Below, piece by piece: positions 49,728-60,459 of a DNA stretch of 64,000 nt (within the stretch, counting starts at the first letter, position 1; every line of letters starts with the position of its first letter). Both the position numbers and the translations under genes were made by a program. Source of the DNA: Ceratothoa steindachneri (taxonomy: Eukaryota; Arthropoda; Malacostraca; Isopoda; Cymothoidae). The DNA is taken from positions 3,739,444 through 3,803,443 of the forward strand of contig OZ018326.1 of NCBI GenBank assembly GCA_963969495.1, in the 5' to 3' direction. The notes below the pieces were generated by a model. That model was given only the letters and a program-made list of their open reading frames with translations, was not told where the DNA came from and did no database searches.

Positions 49728-50196
49728 TTAACCCAATAATGCCGCTTGGCAACTAGAGTTGCCAGTATTCTTTTTTCTTTATATGTCTGACAAATTTATT
49801 TACTTTCCATGAACTTTTACTTCACGTTGTCGTAAATGCCTACGATTATGTAAAACACTATGTTTGGCAGTGTTGTGCTCTAAAAAAATGAATGTATATT
49901 GTATTTATTCAAACGCGTTATACACGAGCCTAAACATGGCCTCGACACCTTCTCCAAAACGTAAGTACTTTATTTATATTTTTGTTTGAGTTTCATTAAA
50001 ATATGAAGATTAAATCCACGAATGATCATAAGAAAAATAATTCCGTAACATGATTTATTATAACTTAAAAAAGATTTTACATTTTCTGCCAACCAAAGTT
50101 GCTAGGGCACAAACGAAATACAAATATTCGCTGGAGCGGGAACATGACAAATTAGTCTCCCTAATATTGTTGTTTGATATTTACGAAGTAATACTT

Positions 50197-50209
50197 ATCT
50201 ATATATATA

Positions 50210-50246
<37 letters not shown>
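50197..50246. repeat. (TA)n microsatellite inside the piggyBac-like element
   Basis: A run of TA units with one interruption (ATTTATA near 50210), between the left end and the transposase. Confidence 0.9.
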
Positions 50247-50250
<4 letters not shown>

Positions 50251-50337
50251 TTCTCTATACTCCTACCCTTTCATATATAAATATATACCTATTCATGTAG
50301 TACGTATATACAGTATGTATCTTTATATCTGTAGCCT

Positions 50338-51330
50338 AGATGTCAATGACATTTTCGACATCCGTGAAGATGAAGAACAACATGGTGTCGGGGTAACTTT
50401 TCTGCCCCCTGAAGACAAGGCTTTAGCAGATTCAGATAGTGACTCTGATAAAAGTGAAGATCAAACAGAGGGGAACATGAAAACTTGCCTCCAAGAATTT
50501 TTAGATAGAAAGCAAAACATTTCTTCCCTCATCCTCAGAGGCCTACTGAAAATATCGCATTGATGCTTGATGCTCAAGAAAATGCAAAAGAGGATCTTTC
50601 CACCATCAGTAAAAGGGCTATATTTTTAAAAAGTTATTCAAAATTACTGAACTGCCTAGTAATGTTTGTGTTTATCAAGCAATTGTGCCATATTATGGGC
50701 ATCACACGACGAAACAGTCTACCAGGAGAAAGACAATACGGCTTGGATATAAACTCTGGGTTCTATCTAGTTCGGATGGATACATCATGTTTCATGCAGA
50801 ACCTTATTGTGGTACCTCAACAAAACTTCCGGTAACTGGGTTGGGTCAAGGTGGAGATGTTGTGTTGCGCAAATATAAGGGTTAAACAGTATTTATATTT
50901 TGATAACTTGCTTACTTCCTTTCCTCTTTTGAATCAATTTTCAAACATTGGTTTTGCTGGAACTAGTACTATAAGAGAAGAAAGATTGGGAAATGCACCG
51001 TTACCAGCTTCCGAACTGCTAGAGAAAAGGGAAAGACTTTATATTGTGTTGGTGTGTACTAATGATTATATTTTAATAAAGTGTGAAGACAATAAGGTGG
51101 TGACAGTTGCTTCAAATAAATTTGGTGTTCATCCTATATCAAATTACTCCCGATGGACGCGAGTTGATAAAAAAACAGATTCGATCTCGCAAATGGTGGT
51201 GGCCATTATTTTCTTGAAGTATCTGCTGTTCTTCTGTCAAAGCTTGGCTTTTGTATAGAAGTTTTAGAAATGCCATTTCAGTTCAGGAATTTTTAAGACA
51301 AATTGTGCTTCAATCATTAAACCAATATGG
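50338..51330 (+). pseudogene. piggyBac transposase, frameshifted
   Basis: Blocks on the + strand in order: VNDIFDIREDEEQHGVGVTF then LPPEDKALADSDSDSDKSED (acidic N-terminal region, 50345-50460), YYGHHTTKQSTRRKTIRLGY then KLWVLSSSDGYIMFHAEPY (50690-50805, the first catalytic region by family position), LPVTGLGQGGDVVL (50826-50867), and LYFDNLLTSFPLLNQF (50894-50943, the 'DN/DNF' catalytic block), followed by GFAGTSTIREERLGNAPLP (50953-51010). Domain order agrees with PGBD/piggyBac transposases, which excise precisely at TTAA. Frameshifts near 50.55, 50.68 and 50.88 kb, and loss of the N-terminal and C-terminal parts, indicate inactivity. The ATG at 49936 (MASTPSPKR followed by GTAAGT) could be a first exon joined by a splice, but this is speculative. 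Confidence 0.82.
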
Positions 51331-51697
51331 AACAAACAAAAAGAGACCGGGACCATCAACTATATGGGGAGTTGCAAGGTAAGCATTGCACAGGGAGAAC
51401 GAAGTATGAGGGCAAAAGTGCCATGTTTCACTCTATATTGTATGCATGGAGCCTTATTATTCAACATAATATATGTCTCAGCGTGTTTTCATTATAGAAA
51501 ATTAAGAATTAAACTATTTTCATTTTCCCATCGCAAAGTGTTATGCTTTGAATGCCGAATGGAAAATCTGGTTGCCAACCCTGTATTTGTCATTGTAAAT
51601 AAAAAAATAACTCTAAAAGACTATATGCTTTATTTATTACACGAAAATGAAGTTTCCAAAATATAATATCAATAACTTAAAAAATAAATAGTTTCTT

Positions 51698-51702
<5 letters not shown>

Positions 51703-51750
<48 letters not shown>
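51703..51750. repeat. (GT)/(TA)n microsatellite
   Basis: GTGTGTG passing into about 21 TA units just right of the proposed piggyBac border. Confidence 0.95.
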
Positions 51751-51753
<3 letters not shown>

Positions 51754-52129
51754 TGTAAATAGGTAGCAGACATACGTGTATGCAGATTTTGTTAAACACC
51801 ATAGTATATTTCGCCTTTATTAATATTTCTGGGAAACGTTCCATTTTCCTTATTATCTATTTAGTTCATCTTGTAGATAGTAAACAACTTCCTTACGTTC
51901 ATCTCTTTTTTAAATGAAATGCGTTTGGTAAAACAAAACTTGATTTTAAATGCTGAGCTTTCGATCTGTGCGAGCATCCTCATAGTGTCTTTTCCCCTTT
52001 ATCGCTGAAGATTGGTGGAGCCAGAATGAAAATGGGAATGAAAAGAAAACGGATTTTAGGGGATAATTTTTCCTCCTCGCTTAAAAGTTATATCAAGTGA
52101 ACGGTCCACTCTAGTGTGAGAGGAATTTT

Positions 52130-53540
52130 AAAACAGCTTTAATGTTGGATTCCAGCCCGTAGCCTGGATGTTAATAGCTGGACTTTCTTCGTTAATTAAG
52201 ATGGCTTTTCAGGTGTTTAGTCTGGCTTTATTTCCCACTTTTCTTATGATCGTGGTGTTATTACCCAAAATATTCCTGGTTTAGCTGATGTTATGTACAA
52301 ACTCCCTATTATTTTCGAAGGCCTCATGTTGCAGGTGCATGTTCAAACGCCTCGAATATGTGCTGCTAGTTATGCCAACATATGTTGAGTTTTTATGATG
52401 CTTCCAGCCTGTATTCGGGCAGGAAAACTTAAATTATGTTCGTAGATATTAGAATCGAGGAGTTTTAGCAGTTGTTGTTTTCCATAATGAGATTGTTAAC
52501 TTTTATCGTTTTATAATTTATAATCATCTGAATCTTGTCCGTTTTTTTCTTAATTTTTATGTTACGATTAACAATCTCTTTGATTTTTTTGTAGGCCTTC
52601 GACATATGATTTTCTATAATACACTTACATGTTATTTACTGCTTCCTTGTTACTTTCCGTTCCATCTATGTCTTTGAATTGCCTTCTTAAAAATGCTTAA
52701 GGATGTTTTTCATTCATGCTGTTCGGGAAACCGTTGTTCCTGTGGGTTTGTTGTATGCGGGAGATCTCTGGATGGAATAGATCACACCTGGAGCATCTTC
52801 GCATGCTCGGCGATTGTATGGCCTGATTACACTTTTTTGTACCTTTCAGGACATTGACTATCTGAGTTAAGGCATTTTCCAATGTCTGAAGGTTTCCTAT
52901 ACACTTTTATTACGTAATTACCGTTGATGCTTTGCATCTCTACGTCCAGAAAAGGTAGTTTATTGTTCTTTCCCAATTCACAAGTGAATTTTAACACGGA
53001 TTTCTACTCAAATTGCTGTTTGATGTTCTTAAGATGTTCTTCATTTTGGAAGTTGATGTATATTTTTTCTACGTATCGGCAGTAGGTGTGTGGCATATTT
53101 TTGGTGTTGGCTAATAAGCTGTCTTCAAGTTGACCCATATAGTAGTTAGCAAAGGTCGGCCCCAGGGGTGATCCCATACTTACTCCATCGACTTGTGTGT
53201 ATAGAGTTTCATCCTGTGTCCTGAACGGAGCCTCTGATGTGCATGAACGCAGAATATTCCTTAGGATGTGTGGGTCAAGGTTAGGAGGAGACATTGTAAG
53301 ATGGTGGTATACATTTTGTATAATGATATCGATGGTTTGAGAGATATGCCCATTAGAAATGGGCTTTCCTCCTTAAGGGGTGCTATTAGTCCTGTCGGAA
53401 AAACATACACCTTGTCAGACAGAAAAAATCCTTTTTTTAAATCACGTTTAAAAATAATAAATGACTTCTAAACGAAACTATATTGCGGCAAATAGCAGAA
53501 ACACCAGTCATCAACATACGTTCTCGATTCCGTTTTTCCG
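52130..53540 (-). mobile_element. Second Penelope-like element (different lineage)
   Basis: On the minus strand: PISNGHISQTIDIIIQNVYH then PPNLDPHILRNIL (53370-53260), YTQVDGVSMGSPLGPTFANY (53200-53140), and HTYCRYVEKIYINFQNEEHL (53090-53030). Here the catalytic 'YVDD' is YVEK, so both metal-binding aspartates are lost. Next come LKFTCELGKNNKLPFLDVEM (52995-52935) and NALTQIVNVLKGTKKC (52875). The GIY-YIG endonuclease follows: STYVGITSSTYSRRLNMHLQ (52388-52330), then GNNTTIIRKVGNKARLNT and SPAINIQATGWNP. The 'GSPLGPTFANYYM' version of the RT differs from the + strand PLE ('GLSMSNPFSS...FMEHF'), so this is a separate lineage. Confidence 0.87.
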
Positions 53541-53544
53541 TTTT

Positions 53545-55595
53545 TTATGTAGTACTGGGTTTATGAAAAATGGCCATCTGAAATTTACCCAAGGATATGC
53601 GTGTGGATAGGCCATTTTGCGTTTTATATAGCTAGCTCCTTTATTGAACATGAGAAATTCTGGGTTCTTGATTGGTTTTCTTTAACGCCAGACGATAAAT
53701 ATTTCCTAGCCCTGAAAGCGTAAGCAGTACATTTCATGGCTGAATTAAACTGCAATAAAAATGCAACGCAACACCAATAGAATATCTAATGCCGTTTTTC
53801 CTTTCATTAAATAGATGCTCCTGTGTGCAGGTGGTCACAGACAGTTTTACATGGGGCAGCAAGACACGAACAGGTACATATACCGTGCCACTTAGATGCT
53901 CATCCAATGCCTTCTTCATTCATATGGACATTCAATAATAGTGGAGAGAGCGTAGAAATTCCAGAGGTAAGTACATTTACAAAGATCATTCCGATTTAAA
54001 TTCAGTTCTCTTAAAATATCTATATACTGATTTACCACACTTATGCAAGTTCCATAGCATCGATTCTCCTCAAGATGTTTTGGAATGTTCGAAAAATTAG
54101 TGACATACTTCAGCAAATAATATTTTTCTGCAGTTTTCTTGTTAGCGTTTGTGAATAATATACGTAATTGAATATTAAATTTGATCTTCAGAGAAATTTA
54201 AATTCTTTTAATGAACCCTAATCATTTTTCCCGAGATAATCAGTGTGCATAGAAGATAGATATATGATTATTTAGATGTATAAACCGAATAATTAAAGGT
54301 AAATTTTAGATAATTTATTAATCCCTATTTCCTCCAATAAAATCAGAGTAGAAATTATTTCCTAAATTTTTTAATAGGATACAAAAAAATACTATTAATC
54401 TCTAAGCATTATTAAATATCAACAATAAAATAATATATTTGTCTCAGCTGCTACATTTCTAAAGGATTTAATTTTAATTAAACTGCCGGAATACTCATTC
54501 AAATTGGAATCGAAGTAGGTAAAAGAATAATGGATACGTTTACATGAAGGATATTTGGCAAATAATTAAACTGAATCTTTGAAAATTGCGAACACAAATA
54601 CATAATCCACACAAAGTTTCTAGAAATTTTATTTAAAATTAATAAAATATAAGCTGACAATTAGACTCTTGACTTTGAGTTTTTAACAGAAATAACAAGA
54701 TAAAGGAAAGATATGCCTGTTTCTATGGTTTATACATATAATCAAATTCGATGGAAAGGAAACAAAATAAGGTTAGATAATTATGTATATTATAACTATT
54801 AATTGACTAGTTATAATTAAAACTCATTTGCAATAACCAAACTTAAAAATACTACCCTTGTTAAACATAAATTTTTGTATATATAGGATCATCTAAAAAT
54901 TATCCGTGCTAAGAAAATATAATAATGGTATGCAATTACTTATTGTGCAGTAGATGTTGTCCTTGTTTTCAATAATATATATTCATCCTTGTCTCTTTAT
55001 TATTAACGACATTATAAGGATTTCTAAAGTATTCTCATTGCAGTTATATCAACTATCAACATGAATAATAAATTAATTTTCTTATCATCATCTGAGGTTT
55101 AAAGGTCTCTTCCTTAATTAAATATTACTAAACATATCATCATCATGAACAATAAAGGAAGAACAACAGCAAAAATGATACACAATCTATTCATAAAAAT
55201 AGAAAATTAGTTCGTATTCGAAAACTTAAAACATAAGAAAAATATTAAATCAGTCATATTGAGCCTGATAGAAACTTTATGAAATTGAAGGAAAGTGAAA
55301 CGAAGAAATTAATGCTCTCTATTCAAATAAAATTAAATAGTTATTTGGCATGAATATAATTTTCGAGGTACTGCCTGTGTAGAGTAGCTCGGCGCTCATT
55401 GTCGTACACAAGCAGAGTCAGAGGGCTGACCAAACGCCCCTCGAAATATGTCTGGGGCGATTAATAGAGAGTGCAATTTGCGGTTGACCAGGTTTTGACT
55501 AATGGCTTGTCAAGTTGCAGTTAAAAAAGATATATAAAGACAATACCACAAAATTTAATTTTAATATATATAATAAAAGGGGGAAAATTATATAT
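53545..55595. other. AT-rich spacer, nothing recognised
   Basis: Apart from a G+C-richer patch at 55380-55460, the sequence is strongly AT-rich with no recognisable gene or repeat structure. Confidence 0.5.
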
Positions 55596-55598
55596 ATA

Positions 55599-56543
55599 CG
55601 AGGAGCGGTCAATAAGTTTTGGGAATCGGTAGGGCAAAACAGAGAAAGGGGAAGGGCTGTTTGTGGGGGTGTAAGAAAAGGTTATGACAAGTCAGGACCT
55701 GCAGCGGTACGCACCTGCTTCGTCTATTTTACTAAGCAGTTACTGATCGCAGATCGTGAGTCACAAATCTGTCAACAATGGAGAAGGCTGAGCACCGCGC
55801 AGTGATCAAACTTTTGACCAAGGAAGGCAAGAATGCAAAAGAGATCCATGAACGCATGGTTACAGTGTACACTGACATCACCCCTTCCTATTCCACCATT
55901 TCTCACTGGAATATGGAGTTCTGCCATGGTCGTGAGTCCCTTTAAGATGAAATGCGTCCAGGAAGCCCGTCAGACGTGACCAACGAGGACAATGTGGCCC
56001 GTGTGGAAAGAGTGATCTTTGAAAATCGACGAGTGAAGGTCGAAGAAATCAAGCGAGAATTTGGAATATAACATGGAAGTGTTATCAACATCATTCACGA
56101 CAATTTGGCCATGACCAAGGTTTCTGCCCGTTGGTTCCCTAGAAACCTCATGAAACCTCACGCCCCATGATCGACTTCAATGCCGTCAAAGTCCACAAGG
56201 CCAGAGTTGCACAAGCTGCCCTGCGCGAGTGCGGATTCGAGGAGCTTACCCCCCCTCCCCCCTACAGTCCTGATCTGGCCCCTAGCGACTACTTTTTATT
56301 CCGCCAGCTCAAAGCTGCACTGCGTGGACGCCGGCTTGGGGACGATTAAGATGTCCAGCTCTCTGTCCAGAAGTGGATTGAACTTCAGTCGGGAGATTTC
56401 TAGTTGTTGGGAATTCGAAGCCTCAGGGACAAGTGGCGCAAGTGCATTAGAGTCGAAGGTAGTTATATTAAAACATAATAAAACACTTTTCCTCATATCT
56501 CGGTTCCTTATATCCGAATTGAAATCTTATTGACAGACCCGGG
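55599..56543 (+). mobile_element. Mariner element with central deletion (copy 2)
   Basis: A sister of the 7160-8091 element. Left end CGAGGAGCGGTCAATAAG; right end more degraded (CCCGGGTCTGTCAATAAG in reverse complement); TA on both sides (55597-55598 and 56544-56545). The N-terminal half is readable: MEKAEHRAVIKLLTKEGKNA, KEIHERMVTVYTDI, RVKVEEIKREFGI. The C-terminal half begins at VHKARVAQAALRECGFEE, then PYSPDLAPSDYFLFRQLKA and SGDF-LLGIRSLRDKWRK. The central part is deleted at exactly the same bases as in copy 1 (CGTCAAAGTCCACAAGG). Copy 2 has an additional short repeat, AACCTCATGAAACCTCA, just before the junction. It keeps the ATG initiator at 55779 but has several stops. Confidence 0.88.
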
Positions 56544-56559
56544 TATATATATATATATA

Positions 56560-58310
56560 CAGAAGGGGTGAACAGATTACTTATAGTAGTTAAATGAGGT
56601 AAGTGAAATTACCAAGGTAAACTGGGGATGAGCATACAAAATCGCTTAACTTTCAAACGCGGGCGAATTGGAGCGGGAGTGGAAGACAATGGCGCAGGTT
56701 TTCAAGAAGATACTTCGGGGAGTCCTGACGAGGAGGACTCGAAGGGGGGGTTGGATTAACTTGTGATGAAGAATGAGATTTTCTCTGCTCCAGAGACACG
56801 TAATCTGAACTAGAGACGATTCTGCAGTTCAGCAGGGAGCCTCAGTCTCGAAAGAACATGAATCTTGAAGGGGTGGTGAAGATGAGATGGCTGCACAACT
56901 TTCCGGGAAGAAGGAGGCTCGATAGCTTTCCTCTGATGATGGGCCAAAATCTAAAGAAAGTAAATCTGCTGGCGAGACCTTCGACGAAGTACGACGATAT
57001 GTTACAGGGGTTCACAGGGAACAGACGGCAATTTGAATGGAGTGGATGGCGGGTTTTCACTCTCCTCGAGAGATGATGAACTTCGGGTTAAATACCCGGG
57101 TTGCTGATCCCATAGACGCCTCAGGGCCTTGCGGTCACTAAGAGATTCTTGTGACAGTCTAAGCAAACCCATTTCATGACAACGCCTTGTTCCAGGCGAT
57201 GAAACCTGCCTCACCACATGGGGGTAGGGTTAATGTGGCTTCGCAAGGCATTATCACCGGGGAGTGGGGAAGGATGTTTAGCGTCCGAAAGCAAACACAG
57301 ATGGGACTGGTGATAAAGCGAGAGACCAATTCTTCCCCGAAATTTCCAAAATTTTTACGATGGCGCACGTGGTCTTTAGAGAATAGATGGGTATTTCCGA
57401 GGAGGCTTCCTCTCACGGTGGTCTTTCGAGGGCATTCACTCGCACTTATATTGACTAAAAACTAAATGGTGGGGTATCGATATATTCTGAAAAATTAAAT
57501 GTTGGTCCAAAGTAAAACGGAACTTGAGCATTTAAGGATATCGTTGTAATACCTTAAATAAAATGGTTCTTGTACCTGTGATGATTATTTGAAATAAGAC
57601 CAGCGATCTCGCTGGGGAGTAACTTTTCCAAATGAAAAAAAAAATTATAAATGAATACAAGCAAATCTCACGCTGACACAAAATCGAACTTAATCTTTGG
57701 AAGGAGGAGTTAAATTTAAAGGCTGGATAATACTTCCTTGTTTAATACGAGAGTTAGAAAAATAAATAATTAAACTGCTGAAATGGGATTGATGATTCCA
57801 AAAACTTTGCTGAAAACAATTTGCATTGCTTAGAGTTGAGTAAAGTCTTTGCCTTTTAGTAAAAGGGATAGAAAATTATCTTAAACAATTATTTGGGGTG
57901 AAAATATTTAGAAGAAAGATAAGAAGTTTAAAATGGATAGGATCAGAGAGTAATAGATTCATAAGTGCTCAAATTTCCAGTATTATAATTGTCAGAGTAT
58001 AATGAATGATTCTAAAGAATGAGTAAAAAGTAAAGGAAATTGTTTTGAGCCAAAATGAACATCGATGCAATAAAAGAAATTAGGCAGTTTTTCTTATTGG
58101 TTTAAAATTATCATAATTAAACACCATTTAAATAGCAGAGACAAAATTAGAATTAAAAAAATAAAGTACAAAGACTCAATTATGGAAATCGATAACGAGA
58201 CATTTATTCATTTAGAGATAAAGTTCGATTTTTATCAATTTTGAAAAACCAAAAAATATGAACCAATAAAATCCTAGAAACCTAAACATCAACTGAAATA
58301 AAGGCTTTAT
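56560..58310. other. Non-coding DNA; G+C-richer part at 56640-57430
   Basis: The 56640-57430 segment is less AT-rich and could be an LTR or other repeat, but no second copy or coding similarity was found. The remainder is AT-rich. Confidence 0.4.
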
Positions 58311-58314
58311 TATA

Positions 58315-58319
<5 letters not shown>

Positions 58320-58370
<51 letters not shown>

Positions 58371-58385
58371 TTGTATATATATATT
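58320..58385. repeat. (TA)n microsatellite
   Basis: About 24 TA units followed by an interrupted TATAT stretch, 0.3 kb upstream of the LTR-retrotransposon remnant. Confidence 0.95.
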
Positions 58386-58704
58386 TATATGTCTTACATA
58401 TAATAGTCGAAGAAATTAGGTTATAAATTATGTTAAATGAAGTCCTTTATTTGAATTCTAGAATTCTATTGTTGTTTTATTGCGATATTAAGTAGAATGC
58501 TCCTTCTTACCTCCGATAGTTATACACTGAGCAAGATTGCAAAATATGCTGTATTCTTGCTTTTACTCTCTCGCACCAATCTCTGAGCATATCATATAAA
58601 TTTAAAAAGGATTATTCATTGCTACATCTATCATATGAAGTCTCGGATGCTAATTCTATATAATTCATTTCCATTCTATCCACTACCGCACATATTTTAG
58701 CATT

Positions 58705-59560
58705 ATAGATTCTCAGAACCCTTGTCCCGAGTGTCAATCGACCTGTTTGGACCAATCTACCCACAATCTAGGAGGGCCATAGTTATGTCCGCATCCTGGT
58801 CGATTTTGATACCAGGTTGTCCAAGGCTGTCCCTCTCAAGAACATCGACAGCATTTGGTGTTTGAAGGCCTTATCTACATCTTTTCCAGCGTTGGATTAC
58901 CAAAGGAAATATTGTCTGACCGAGGTCATCAATTCACATCCCATTTGATGGAGCAGGTGGGAAAGTTACTCATGGTTAATCCTCAATTGACCACCCTATT
59001 TCACCCCACCGTAATGGTATGTGTGAGAGGCTGAATGGGGATCTCAAGGCCATTTTGCAGTGATTTGCGCCGTGCAGCCATGAGAATGGCATCGTTAACT
59101 GCCAGTGGTTCCTTTTGCATATAGAGAGATGCCACATCACACGCTGAGGTTCGCGCCATTTGTGTTAGTTTACGGTAGGAAGGTTCGAAGGCCCTTAAGC
59201 ATTCTCAAAAAACTTTTCACTAACCAAAAATTAGATCGGGATGTACAATCATCATACTCGTACCTAATCGAACTTCATCAGAGTTTGGAAGAATCCACCG
59301 AAATCGCCTACCAAAATGCCGACGTTAATCTGAGTAAGTATAAGGCTTACTTCTACTGTAAGTCCAAGGATCAAAGATTTAAACCTGGAGAGGAAGTTCT
59401 GTTATTGCTCCCGACCGACAATAACAAACTGCTAAGCCAATCGAATGGCCCCTACCAAATAATATAGAAATGCGGTCCCGTCGATTATTTGGTTGAAACA
59501 CCCAGGGGGAGGAAGCTTTTCCATATAAGCCTACTTAAAAAATATAATCGGCGCGCAGGA
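58705..59560 (+). pseudogene. Integrase domain of the Gmr1-like element
   Basis: Readable in three frames: SRVSIDLFGPIYPQS (first catalytic D, about 58739), SKAVPLKNIDSI, RWITKGNIVLSDRGHQFTSH (58890-58950; second catalytic D in SDRG, one frame change), LMEQVGKLLMVNPQLTT, and RNGMCERLNGDLKAIL (59013-59060; catalytic E). Then FAYREMPHHTLRFAPFVLVY, GRKVRRPLSIL and the C-terminal GPY/F-type chromatin-facing domain with SNGPYQII and LFHISLLKKY. All three acidic catalytic residues can be seen, although not in one frame. Confidence 0.83.
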
Positions 59561-59734
59561 ATTAACCAAATAATGGCTATAGACGAAGAATCGGCCAATG
59601 AATCAAATTACCACTTGGATCCCTTAATTTTAATACAAATTGCATGCGCAGTGCAATATAGCGAATACCTCTTGCTCGTACAGGATGAGATATAATCCTC
59701 GTCTACTGAGGTCAAGATAAGCGACCAGTTATCG

Positions 59735-60445
59735 TCCGCTCAGATAAACCAGCTCACATCTCTCTTCAATCAATTCGCTAACGTCATCTCAGACATTCCA
59801 GGCTGTGCTACTCAGTTTGAGCACGATATTTAAATGACCACCCAAGAGAATATTTGGTCCAAGCCGTATCCATTACCCATGCCCTTAAGAGATTCATTCC
59901 AAATTTTACCACCCTATCTGCCACCATTTGCGAGCTACTGAAGAAGAAGGCCCCAGAACAACTAGTTTATAATCCTTTGTCAATCACCACCTTCAAACAA
60001 CTTAAGAGTGAACTCCGCCCTGATATTACGGTTGCTTAATCCATCCGAACAATTTGGCATCCAGACGGACGCAAGCAACGATGGCATCGGTTGAGTTTTA
60101 TTTCAATACCGAATACATGACAAGAGTTTTTCCATCGCTTACGCCAGCTGAAATGTCTTATCGCGCGAAAGGTATTACGCAATGATTGAGCGAGAGGCTC
60201 GCGCTATCATATGCTGAATTAAAAAAATAAACAGGTATTTGATAAGAGAGGAATTCGTCATCGAAACTCATCACACAACCCTTGCGTACTCCCCTAATAT
60301 TAAAAAAAAACAATTGAAGATTAATGCGCTGGAGTTTTTTCCTCCATAAATTTCAGTTTGGCTTACCATACTTAAAAGGCTCTGAGAATGTTATGGCCGA
60401 TAGCTTAAGCCGAAATCCAGTAGATTCCCTCCCGAGTAAATCTTG
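59735..60445 (+). pseudogene. RT boundary and RNase H of the Gmr1-like element, RT core deleted
   Basis: After LSSAQINQLTSLFNQFANVI, the sequence reaches NIWSKPYPLPM (59850-59881), the start of the RT fingers. It then jumps directly to RFIPNFTTLSATICELLKKK (59890-59950), which normally lies after the RT thumb, so about 0.5-0.6 kb carrying the catalytic palm has been deleted. The connection and RNase H follow: FKQLKSEL, then FGIQTDASNDGIG (60051-60090; catalytic D), SIAYASWNVLSR, ERYYAMIEREARAII (catalytic E), IREEFVIETHHTTLAYSP, and FLHKFQFGLPYLKGSENVMA then DSLSRNPVDSLPS (60341-60440). Several frames are used. Confidence 0.82.
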
Positions 60446-60459
60446 AGCCTAGTACTAAT

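Larger units (their letters stand above)
49732..51676 (+). mobile_element. piggyBac-type transposon
   Basis: The left end is TTAA followed by CCCAATAATGCCGC, the typical TTAA target and CCC start of piggyBac elements. The right border is proposed at TTAA 51677-51680, because the DNA after it (AAAATAAATAG then TTTCTTTGTGT) resembles PLE tail sequence at 43154-43179. The right end lacks a good GGG-TTAA inverted repeat, so this border is uncertain. A subterminal TGGCAAC motif occurs near both ends (49743 region and, inverted, 51570 region). The transposase inside is described separately. Confidence 0.68.
58705..60450 (+). mobile_element. Gmr1-like Ty3/gypsy-class retrotransposon remnant (integrase before RT)
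   Basis: The + strand shows integrase first and RT/RNase H after it, the reverse of the normal Ty3/gypsy order. The link is continuous: the integrase C-terminal domain (SNGPYQII, VDYLVETPRGRKLFHISLLK) runs through a linker of about 100 codons into the RT N-terminal boundary (LSSAQINQLTSLFNQFANVI, DIPGCATQFEHDI). This is the gene order known from Gmr1-like elements. The 5' part (LTR, gag, protease, integrase zinc finger) is missing. Frameshifts and stops show it is inactive. A purine-rich tract at 60829-60843 (AAAGGGGGAGGAGAT) is a plausible polypurine tract marking the start of a 3' LTR. Confidence 0.8.
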
